Assembly (NCBI RefSeq): GCF_007176755.1
Contig: NZ_BJTV01000005.1
Location: 372,001 to 436,000, forward strand
Reading direction: 5' to 3'
Length of the DNA stretch: 64,000 nt
Origin: Streptomyces sp. 1-11
Lineage (GTDB): Bacteria > Actinomycetota > Actinomycetes > Streptomycetales > Streptomycetaceae
Positions 17,721 through 25,158 of the stretch are shown one piece after another. Under the pieces are notes generated by a model. The model was not told the DNA's origin and searched no databases. It was given only the letters and a program-made list of their open reading frames with translations. Numbering within the stretch: the first letter of the stretch is position 1; each line of letters opens with the position of its first letter. The position numbers and the translations under genes were made by a program.

Positions 17721-20564
17721 ATGGTGACCTTTGCGCAGGCGCAGGAGCGCGCCGAGGAGTGGATCAACGGTGACGTTCCCGCGTACCAGCATCGCGAGGT
17801 GCGGGTGCGGGAGTTCGAGCTGGGCTTCGTGGTGTGGGGCGAGGACCGGGCGGAGGGGCCGCGTTCGGACGCGGGCGGGCAGCGTCTGGTCATCGCGCGG
17901 GACAGCGGTGAGGCGACGTTGTGGCCCGCGTTGCCGGTGGGTGAGGTGATCCGCCGGTACGAGGAGGAGTACGGGCGGGTCGACGAGGTGCGGGACGCGG
18001 CGCCGGCGCCTGTCGCGGCCCGGGTGGATCTGAACCAGACGTCGTTCTTGCTGAGTCCGCCTGAGTGGTTGCAGGAGGCGGCGGACAAGCTGGGCATTCC
18101 GGATCGCCGGTCGGGGGAGTCGTCCGGTGCCGGAGCCGTCGCCGCGGATTCGGGTGCCGGCGCCGCCGGTCCGGCTGCGGCCGGCGGGGCGCTCGCGCGG
18201 ACGCAGGCGGGGGTGCCGTCCGCGGCGCAGCCGTCGGACGCGGTTCCCGGGGCGCCGGCCGGTGCGGCCGGCGCCGATGTGGCGGGTGGCGCGGGGAGCG
18301 GTGCCGCGTGGCCGGCTCCGGGGTCCGGTGCCACGCCGGGTGCGGGGGTGCCGGGTGGGCCCGCGGGTGGGCCCGTCGCGCCGGAAGCGCCCGCAGGGGC
18401 CACGCCGTGGGCGGGTACGGACACCAACGCGGATGCCGGTGAGGATCGTTCGGTGCCGTTGCCGGCGACCGTGTTCGCGCCGCCGCTGAGCGGGCCGGGC
18501 GTTGACGATGCGCGGCCGCCTGCGGTCGCGGCGGACGCCAAGACGGCGTTGATGTCGGGGGGCAGTCAGCTTCCGCCCACGGCGGTCGGGCCGGCGCTGG
18601 GCGCCCAGGAGCAGCGGGGCGCGGGGAACGTTCCGCCGGATGCGCCGGGCAGCGCGCCCGGCGCCCCCGGTGCGCCGGCCGCCGGTGCGGGCGCCGCGCC
18701 CGCGCCGCACGGCGGGCCGCCGTACGGCCCTCCGCAGGCGCCGGCGGCACCGGGTACGCCACCCCCGCCCGCGGCAGGGCCGGGCGGCACCCCGCCCCCG
18801 CCGCCCGCGGGCGGCACTCCGGCTCCGCCTCCGTACGGCCGTCCGCCGGCGCCGGACGCGCCGCGGCCGCTCGCGCCGAACGCGGGGGACATCGCGGACG
18901 CGGCGACGAGCAAGGCCGCGCCGCCGCCGCGCAAGCCGAGTGCCGGACTGGGCGCGCCGCCTCCGCCGCCGGGCGCTCCGGGTACGCCGGGCGCGCGGCC
19001 GGGGAGCACGCCTGTGCCGCCCGGTGCTCCGGGTGCTCCGGGTGCGCCCGCCGGCGGGTACGTGCCGACCCAGCTCGTCTCGGCGCTCGGTCCTGAGGGC
19101 CCCGGCGCCGCCCCCGGCGCTCCCCAGCCGCCCGGTGCGCCGGGTGCCGCCGGGGGTACGCCGCCCGGTGACGCCCCGCACGCGGCCACGGTGCTGGCGA
19201 CCCCCGGCATGCAGGTGCCCCCGCCCCCCGGCGCTCCCCAGCCTCCGGGCACCCCGGGTGTCCCCGGCGCGCCCGCCGCCCCGGGTGCCCCAGGGGCTCC
19301 CGGTGGTGGGCGCGGTGCGGTGCACCATGCGGAGACCGTGCTTGCGGCGCCGCCCGTGGGCGGTCCGGGAGCGCCTCCGCCGCCTCCGCCGCCGGCGGCC
19401 GGTCCGCCCGGCATGCCGCCGGGCGTCCCGGGTGCGCCCGGTGCGCCGCAGCCGATGCCGCCGGGCGCGATGCCGCCCCCGCCCCCGCCCGGCGGTCCGA
19501 TGCCGCCCCCGCCCGGTGGTCCGATGCCGCCCCCGCCCGGTGGTCCGATGCCGGGTCGGCCTGCCGCGTACGGCTATCCGCAGCAGGGGATGCCGACGGT
19601 GGGTCCGGGGTACCAGGCGGTGCTGCGCTACCGGGCGCAGGACGGTTCGGAGCAGCAGCTGATCCGGCGTTCGGCGCCGGGCACGCCGCACCCGGAGTGG
19701 CAGATCTTCCACGAGCTGCGGGCGATGAACGTGCCGCCGGACCAGGTGCTGGAGCTGCACACGGAGCTGGAGTCGTGCGAGCTGCCGGGGGCGTACTGCG
19801 CGCGGATGATCCGGGAGCAGTGGCCGCAGGCGAGGATCACGAGCATCGCGCCGTACGGCACGGACCACGCGAGCCGGCAGCAGGGCATGCACCAGTTGCT
19901 GGCGCACCAGGGCGAGCTGCACCAGGTCGCCGACGGTCCGGCGCGTCCGGCGCCGGTGCGGGCGCCGCTGCCGCCGGTGCAGCCGGCGCCGCCGATCCCG
20001 CCGGAGGGGATCGCGCAGGAGCTGGCGGCGGTGTTCGGGCCGGGGGTGTTCCGGTTCGAGCAGCAGGCGGTGTCGCGGCAGGGCGTGCCGCCGATCGTGG
20101 CGCACACGCTGGTGGTGGCCGGGCTGCCGGTGGATCTGGGTCCGTTCTTCTGGGCGCAGGCCCAGCCGGGCCGTCCGGTGCCGACGCTGGCGGAGCTGGC
20201 GGCGGAGCGCGGGGTGCAGCCGGCGGCGGACGCGGGCTCGTACCTGGTGATGGGCACCGACTTCGGCAAGGCGCTCTGTGTGCAGTACGGGACGGCGAAC
20301 ATCGTGGCCGTTCCGGTGGAGGCCGGGCCGGGCGGTGCGCCGGTGCCGCCGCAGTTCGTGAACACCGGGCTGCCGGAGTTCGCGCGGTGCCTGGCGCTGC
20401 TGGGCCGGATGTGGCGGCTTCGGCACGGGCTGAACCAGGAGCAGGCGGGCCGCTGGACGGTGGACTTCCAGGCGCAGCTGGCCGCTCTGGACCCGGCGGC
20501 GCTGGGTTCGCCGGAGAGCTGGTGGTCGGTGCTGCTGGAGCAGATGTGGGACGGGCTGCTGTAG
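17721..20564 (+). CDS. Multidomain Imm35-like / Pro-rich / deaminase-like / SUKH-4-like protein
   Basis: 947 residues from the ATG at 17721. Residues 1-85 resemble the YrhB/Imm35 immunity family (FAQAQERAEEW, VRVREFELGFVVWGED). A motif TSFLLSPPEWLQ follows, then nearly 500 residues of Pro/Gly/Ala-rich low complexity (PPPPPG, GAPGAPG). Residues 630-735 look like a deaminase: HPEWQIFHELRAM, then LHTELESCELPGAYC with H680-x-E682 and C686/C693 as likely metal and catalytic residues. From about 763 to the end is a SUKH-4-like domain (FGPGVFRFEQQAV, YLVMGTDFGKALCVQYG). No signal peptide. It is cotranscribed with the HNH-SUKH gene. Confidence 0.75.
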   Translation: MVTFAQAQERAEEWINGDVPAYQHREVRVREFELGFVVWGEDRAEGPRSDAGGQRLVIARDSGEATLWPALPVGEVIRRYEEEYGRVDEVRDAAPAPVAARVDLNQTSFLLSPPEWLQEAADKLGIPDRRSGESSGAGAVAADSGAGAAGPAAAGGALARTQAGVPSAAQPSDAVPGAPAGAAGADVAGGAGSGAAWPAPGSGATPGAGVPGGPAGGPVAPEAPAGATPWAGTDTNADAGEDRSVPLPATVFAPPLSGPGVDDARPPAVAADAKTALMSGGSQLPPTAVGPALGAQEQRGAGNVPPDAPGSAPGAPGAPAAGAGAAPAPHGGPPYGPPQAPAAPGTPPPPAAGPGGTPPPPPAGGTPAPPPYGRPPAPDAPRPLAPNAGDIADAATSKAAPPPRKPSAGLGAPPPPPGAPGTPGARPGSTPVPPGAPGAPGAPAGGYVPTQLVSALGPEGPGAAPGAPQPPGAPGAAGGTPPGDAPHAATVLATPGMQVPPPPGAPQPPGTPGVPGAPAAPGAPGAPGGGRGAVHHAETVLAAPPVGGPGAPPPPPPPAAGPPGMPPGVPGAPGAPQPMPPGAMPPPPPPGGPMPPPPGGPMPPPPGGPMPGRPAAYGYPQQGMPTVGPGYQAVLRYRAQDGSEQQLIRRSAPGTPHPEWQIFHELRAMNVPPDQVLELHTELESCELPGAYCARMIREQWPQARITSIAPYGTDHASRQQGMHQLLAHQGELHQVADGPARPAPVRAPLPPVQPAPPIPPEGIAQELAAVFGPGVFRFEQQAVSRQGVPPIVAHTLVVAGLPVDLGPFFWAQAQPGRPVPTLAELAAERGVQPAADAGSYLVMGTDFGKALCVQYGTANIVAVPVEAGPGGAPVPPQFVNTGLPEFARCLALLGRMWRLRHGLNQEQAGRWTVDFQAQLAALDPAALGSPESWWSVLLEQMWDGLL

Positions 20565-20589
20565 TCCGGGCCCGCTGAGTCCCGCTTCC

Positions 20590-20625
20590 CTCATGCCCTC
20601 CACGCGCACGCGTGGGGGGCATGAG
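20590..20625 (+). terminator. Hairpin after the multidomain gene
   Basis: TCATGCCCTCCACGCG pairs with CGCGTGGGGGGCATGA around a 2-base loop (one G-T pair), 26 bases after the stop. The rest of the 200-bp gap is relatively AT-rich and probably holds the promoter of the coiled-coil gene. Confidence 0.8.
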
Positions 20626-20765
20626 TCTTCTCGCGCGCGGCGGCGCGTGCGATCTCGGCCGTGACGTGTCTGCGGAGTGTCGGTTTATGCATACTTACGT
20701 CCGGTCTAGCAGGATATGCGCGAAATCATTATGTCGTGTATGTCCGGCGGAGAGGGGCTCCCAGG

Positions 20766-21701
20766 GTGAGCAGCGCATCGACGACGCCGTACGGCCTCGA
20801 GACCGTCCGGGGGCGCGGTTACCGCCCCGACCAGGTCGACGCGTATCTGGAGGCGCTGTCGCTGGACCGGGACGCCGCCTGGGAGCGCGCCGCGCGGCTG
20901 ACCGTGCTCGCCAAGGACATGGAGGCGGAGGCGGCGCGGCTGCGCGAGGCGGTCGCGGAGCTGGTGCCGCAGACGTACGAGTCGCTCGGGGAGCGGGCGG
21001 CGTACCTGTACCGGCTCGCGCTGGAGGAGGCGGCCGAACTGCGCGAGGGGGCGCGGCGGGCGGCGCAGGAGGAGATCGCCGAGGCCGAAGCGTACGCCCG
21101 GGACGTGCACCAGGCGGCGCGGGAGGCGGCGGACGCGTCGCGTGCGGAGGCCGTGGAGCACGCCCGCCGGATCGTCCTCGCCGCGCGGGCGGCGGCCGAC
21201 GAGCTGCGGATCGGCGCGCGGCGCGGGGTGAAGGAACGGCGCGCGGAGGCGCTCGCCGCGCTGCGCGAGGTGCGCGGGCGCATCGAGGGGCTGTCCGCCT
21301 CGCAGGCCGGGGAGCAGGCGGAGCGGCTGGCCGCGGTGGAGCGCGAGCTGGCCGAGCGGCTGGCCGCGGCGGAGGCCCGCGAGGCGGAGCGGATCGCGGG
21401 CGCGCAGGCCCGGGTCGCGGAGGCGGAGCGGGCGCTCGTGGAGGCCGGGGAGGCCGCGCGGCGCTGCGAGGAGCGGGCGCGGGTGCGGGCCGTCGAGATC
21501 GTGGACGAGGCGCACACCCAGGAGAAGCGCATCGCCCAGGAGACGGAGCGGGTGCTGCGCGAGCACAGCGAGATGTGGGACGAGGTCCAGACGCAGATGG
21601 ACTCCGTGCGCAACAGCATCCTCGTTCTGACGGGCCGGGTGGAACTGGAGCAGGGGGTGCCGTCCGGTCCGGGGCTGCTGGAGCCGGAGGACACCCCCTG
21701 A
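20766..21701 (+). CDS. DivIVA-like coiled-coil protein
   Basis: 311 residues from a GTG start after GGAGAGGGG. The N-terminus (GLETVRGRGYRPDQVDAYLEALSLDRD) has the shape of the DivIVA membrane-binding domain. Nearly all the rest is heptad-rich Ala/Glu/Arg coiled coil, ending in a helix with MWDEVQTQMDSVRNSILVLTG. Related Streptomyces proteins, often annotated as cellulose-binding, assemble into filaments or scaffolds near growing hyphal tips or septa. A structural role is inferred. It ends convergently with the symporter gene, with 31 bp between stops. Confidence 0.82.
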   Translation: MSSASTTPYGLETVRGRGYRPDQVDAYLEALSLDRDAAWERAARLTVLAKDMEAEAARLREAVAELVPQTYESLGERAAYLYRLALEEAAELREGARRAAQEEIAEAEAYARDVHQAAREAADASRAEAVEHARRIVLAARAAADELRIGARRGVKERRAEALAALREVRGRIEGLSASQAGEQAERLAAVERELAERLAAAEAREAERIAGAQARVAEAERALVEAGEAARRCEERARVRAVEIVDEAHTQEKRIAQETERVLREHSEMWDEVQTQMDSVRNSILVLTGRVELEQGVPSGPGLLEPEDTP

Positions 21702-21732
21702 CGCGGTGGCGGGGGCGCCGCGCCGGGCCGGC

Positions 21733-23370
21733 TCAGCCGCCCCTGCGGACCGCGCCCGCCAGGATCCAGCCCTCCACCGCCTCGTACTGGCGCCGCTGTT
21801 CCTCCGCCTTGCGGCGGCCGGAGACGACCGTGCCCAGCCAGCCGAAGAAGAAGCCGGCCGGGATGGAGACGATGCCGGTCGTGGTGAACGGGAACCAGTT
21901 GAAGTCGGCGTCGGGGAAGGCCGAGACGGGGGAGCCGGAGACGAGGTTGGTGCCCGGCATGAGCAGCAGCACCGTCAGCGAGCCGCCGAGCAGGGTGGCC
22001 AGCAGCCCGGCGCGGGTGTAGCGGCGCCAGAAGAGGCCGTAGACGAGCGCGGGCGCGAGGGCGGAGGCGCCCAGGCAGAAGGAGAGCGTCACCAGCGGCT
22101 GCAGGCTGTGGTGCTGCACCAGGGTGGCCAGCAGGATCGTGGGCGCTCCGACGGCGAGCGCGGAGAAGCGGGCCAGGGCCATCTCCCGGCGGGCCGGCAT
22201 CTCCCGCGCCCGGGCGGCGAACACGTCGTGGGCGAGGGAGTTGGCGCAGGCGAGGATCATCCCGGCGACCGAGGCGAGCAGGGTCAGGAAGAGGGCCGTG
22301 GTGACCAGGGTGAACAGGAAGCTCTCCGCCGTGGAGACGTCCGCGCCGAACGCGGCCCGTGAGCCCAGCAGGTAGGCGGTGTTGCCCTGCTTGTCGGCCG
22401 CCGCGATCGCCGGTCCGCCGACCAGGGCGGTGGCGCCGACTCCGACCACCGTGATGACCAGGACGAACAGCGCCACCAGCGACACCGCCCAGGACAACGA
22501 GCGGCGCACCTGGCGGGCGCTGGAGGCGGTGTACATGCGCATGGTGACGTGGGGCAGGCAGGCGCCGCCGAGGACGATGGTCAGCTCCGAGGTGATCATG
22601 TCGAGGCGGGCGCCGGGGTGCCCGGCGAACTGCAGCCCGGAGTGCAGGAAGGCCGGTCCCGCGCCGCTCTGCCGCGCCGCCGCCTGGAACAGGGCGCCGG
22701 GGTCCCAGTCGAAGCGGTGCAGGATCAGCAGGGCGACGACGGCGCCGGAGCCGACGAGCATCACGATCTTCAGGATCTGGATGAGCGCGGTGCCCTTCAT
22801 GCCGCCGATGGCCGCGTAGGCGATCATCAGCGTACCGAGGCCCACGACGCAGCCGGTCTTCAGGGACTCGTTGGTGAAGCCCAGGATGAACGCCATGAGC
22901 TGTCCGGTGCCGGCGAGCTGCACCAGCATCAGCGGCAGCAGCGAGGCGATCGTCACGGCGCAGGCCGTGATCCGCACGGCCCGGCCCGGCATCCGGCGGG
23001 CCAGCGCGTCGCCCATGGTGAACCGGCCCGCGTTGCGCAGCGGTTCGGCCAGCAGGAACATCAGCAGCAGCAGTGACAGGGCGGTGCTGAGGGCGAGTAC
23101 GACCCCGTCGTAGCCGCACAGGGCGATCACTCCGCCGGTGCCGAGGACGGTGGCCGCGGAGATGTAGTCCCCGGCGATGGCCAGGCCGTTGCGCAGCGGG
23201 GACAGGGTGCCGTAGCCGGTGTAGAACTCGTCGAGGTCGTCGCGGTCCGGGCCGGTCATCACGCACAGCAGCAGGGTGATGGTGGCCACGGCGGAGAAGG
23301 CGACCAGCGACATGGCCTGGGCGGAGCCGGTGAAGCCGGAGACGGCCGGCGGGAGGGCGTGGGCGGTCAC
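21733..23370 (-). CDS. Sodium/solute symporter, acetate permease-like
   Basis: 545 residues from a GTG whose TGA overlap (GTGA) with the upstream DUF485 gene fixes the start. About 13 hydrophobic helices. Signatures of the SSS family, ActP branch: DEFYTGYGTLSPLRNGLAIAGDYISAATVLG near the N-terminus, IGGMKGTALIQILK, and LASVAGMILACANSLAHDVF. It probably imports acetate or another short monocarboxylate with Na+. Coupling to a DUF485 protein is the standard arrangement for this group. Confidence 0.92.
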   Translation of the reverse strand: MTAHALPPAVSGFTGSAQAMSLVAFSAVATITLLLCVMTGPDRDDLDEFYTGYGTLSPLRNGLAIAGDYISAATVLGTGGVIALCGYDGVVLALSTALSLLLLMFLLAEPLRNAGRFTMGDALARRMPGRAVRITACAVTIASLLPLMLVQLAGTGQLMAFILGFTNESLKTGCVVGLGTLMIAYAAIGGMKGTALIQILKIVMLVGSGAVVALLILHRFDWDPGALFQAAARQSGAGPAFLHSGLQFAGHPGARLDMITSELTIVLGGACLPHVTMRMYTASSARQVRRSLSWAVSLVALFVLVITVVGVGATALVGGPAIAAADKQGNTAYLLGSRAAFGADVSTAESFLFTLVTTALFLTLLASVAGMILACANSLAHDVFAARAREMPARREMALARFSALAVGAPTILLATLVQHHSLQPLVTLSFCLGASALAPALVYGLFWRRYTRAGLLATLLGGSLTVLLLMPGTNLVSGSPVSAFPDADFNWFPFTTTGIVSIPAGFFFGWLGTVVSGRRKAEEQRRQYEAVEGWILAGAVRRGG

Positions 23371-23765
23371 CGCAGCGCTCCCCGCCGCGCGTCCAGTTCG
23401 GCCTCCTTGCGGATGCGGTCGGCGAGCGGGTCGACATGGCGGCGGGCGGTGTACTCGTACAGGGCGATCGCCAGCCAGGTGACCGGGAGTTGGAGCAGGG
23501 CGAGCAGCAGGCCGGCCGGGATGCCGTCGGCGAGGTCCCGCGTCATGACGTGCGGGGCGTACGCGGACAGCACCAGGAACAGTGTGAAGTAGCCGAGCGC
23601 GGTGAGGGTGGCGGTGCGCCGCTGCCAGCGGTAGGCGCCGCGCAGCACGCCCAGGTCGCTGTGGTGGCCGAGGGGTGCGCGGGGCGGGGTGCGGTGCGGA
23701 CGTACCGGCTCGGGGGGCGCCGGCTGCCAGGGGTAGGGCGGGGGGTGCGGCGGGTCGTAGGACAT
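23367..23765 (-). CDS. DUF485 small membrane protein
   Basis: 132 residues from the ATG at 23765 after GGAGCCCCGGG. A proline-rich N-terminal 50 residues precede two helices (near 68-86 and 97-118) and a basic/acidic C-terminus (ADRIRKEAELDARRG). DUF485 proteins sit beside acetate/solute symporters and are thought to assist or regulate them. Its stop overlaps the symporter start, so the two are translated together. Confidence 0.9.
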   Translation of the reverse strand: MSYDPPHPPPYPWQPAPPEPVRPHRTPPRAPLGHHSDLGVLRGAYRWQRRTATLTALGYFTLFLVLSAYAPHVMTRDLADGIPAGLLLALLQLPVTWLAIALYEYTARRHVDPLADRIRKEAELDARRGALR

Positions 23766-24369
23766 CCCGGGGCTCCTTGCGTGGCTCGGGTCCGTGGCGG
23801 CGGACCGCAGGGAGGTAGGGGGGTGGGTCAGCGGAGTCACGCACGTTACTCGCGGGTTCGGCGGCGCGTGGGCTTTTCGTCAAACTGGCCGGTCGGTATG
23901 CGCTTACCGCGCCGAACCGTGTCCCGCCCGTGCCGTCACCCCCGCCGGCCGGCGCGTTCGCGGCGCCGCGACCCGTGCCCGGCGGGCGTGGAACCGCCTC
24001 GCCGGCCCGTGACTTGATCCTGACGCCACGGGAGGGTGGAGCCTTGCCGGGCCGGAGGGTGGAGGGACCCCGAGAAGGACTCCACCCGGCGGTGGACGAC
24101 CCCTAGGGGTATCTCCGTACTCCGGGCCGGGTCGGGTTCGTCCCCCCGGAGGACGAGGAGGGACCCGCCCTGTCCTTAACCTGGCTTTACGCCGCCGGGG
24201 GGCGGCTGACCGAACCGACGGGGGTGGGGTTTACCCCCGTACAACAGGGGGCTTCGCACCAGCGCGCGGCACGTGTGCCGCACGCCAGACTCAACGGCGT
24301 ACCCGGAAGCGGCGCACCGGAACAACGGGGCGCACCCATCGACCTGTCAACCGAAATAGGAGACATACC
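23766..24369. promoter_or_regulatory. 604-bp divergent regulatory gap with nested palindromes
   Basis: No gene is visible. The region separates the DUF485/symporter operon (left) from the ABC exporter operon (right). It contains the hairpin TCCACC-CGGC-GGTGGA (24081-24096), then the perfect palindrome ACCCCTAGGGGT (24099-24110), and further right a GGGGTTTACCCC inverted repeat (about 24226-24237). The closely spaced palindromes are candidates for regulator binding before the exporter genes. Confidence 0.5.
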
Positions 24370-25158
24370 GTGACATCGGCTGTGACCATTCCCAGGCACG
24401 GGAGCACTGGAGGGCCTACGGCCGTTGCCGCGCGGGCCCGGCAGGTCGTCAAGGCGTACGGGTCCGGGGAGACCCGCGTCGTCGCCCTTGACCACGTCGA
24501 CGTGGACATCGCCCGCGGCGAGTTCACCGCGATCATGGGCCCCTCCGGGTCCGGCAAGTCCACCCTGATGCACTGCCTCGCCGGTCTCGACACGGTGACG
24601 AGCGGTCAGATCCACCTGGACGACACCGAGATCACCGGCCTGAAGGACAAGAAGCTCACCAAGCTGCGCCGGGACCGCATCGGGTTCATCTTCCAGGCGT
24701 TCAACCTCCTGCCGACGCTGAACGCGCTGGAGAACATCACGCTGCCCATGGACATCGCCGGCCGCAAGCCCGACCGGGCGTGGCTGGACCGGGTGGTGGA
24801 GACCGTCGGGCTGGCCGGCCGGCTCAAGCACCGGCCCACCCAGCTCTCCGGCGGCCAGCAGCAGCGCGTCGCCGTGGCCCGCGCGCTCGCCGCCCGGCCG
24901 GAGATCATCTTCGGCGACGAGCCGACCGGAAACCTCGACTCGCGCGCCGGCGCCGAGGTGCTGGGCTTCCTGCGCCGCTCGGTGACCGAACTCGGGCAGA
25001 CCATCGTGATGGTCACCCACGACCCCGTCGCCGCCTCCTACGCCGACCGCGTGCTCTACCTCGCCGACGGCCGGATCGTCGACGAGATGCGCCAGCCGAC
25101 CGCCGAGCAGGTCCTGGACCGCATGAAGGACTTCGACGCCCGGGGGCGCACGTCATGA
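24370..25158 (+). CDS. MacB-type ABC exporter ATPase (first copy)
   Basis: 262 residues from GTG, preceded by AGGAGA. Walker A GPSGSGKST at 57-65, Q-loop FQAFNLLPTL, signature LSGGQQQR, Walker B IIFGDEPTGN and switch His in MVTHDP are intact. It belongs to the LolD/MacB class that powers a mechanotransmission-type permease. The permease ATG overlaps its stop as ATGA. The probable role is export or extraction of peptides, antibiotics or envelope components. A close paralogue is encoded at 56202-57002. Confidence 0.95.
   Translation: MTSAVTIPRHGSTGGPTAVAARARQVVKAYGSGETRVVALDHVDVDIARGEFTAIMGPSGSGKSTLMHCLAGLDTVTSGQIHLDDTEITGLKDKKLTKLRRDRIGFIFQAFNLLPTLNALENITLPMDIAGRKPDRAWLDRVVETVGLAGRLKHRPTQLSGGQQQRVAVARALAARPEIIFGDEPTGNLDSRAGAEVLGFLRRSVTELGQTIVMVTHDPVAASYADRVLYLADGRIVDEMRQPTAEQVLDRMKDFDARGRTS

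Noticed and set aside
17388..20609. A long Arg/His-rich open frame opposite the multidomain gene
   Set aside because: Antisense shadow of the proline-rich region; the plus strand has recognisable immunity and deaminase-like domains at both ends.
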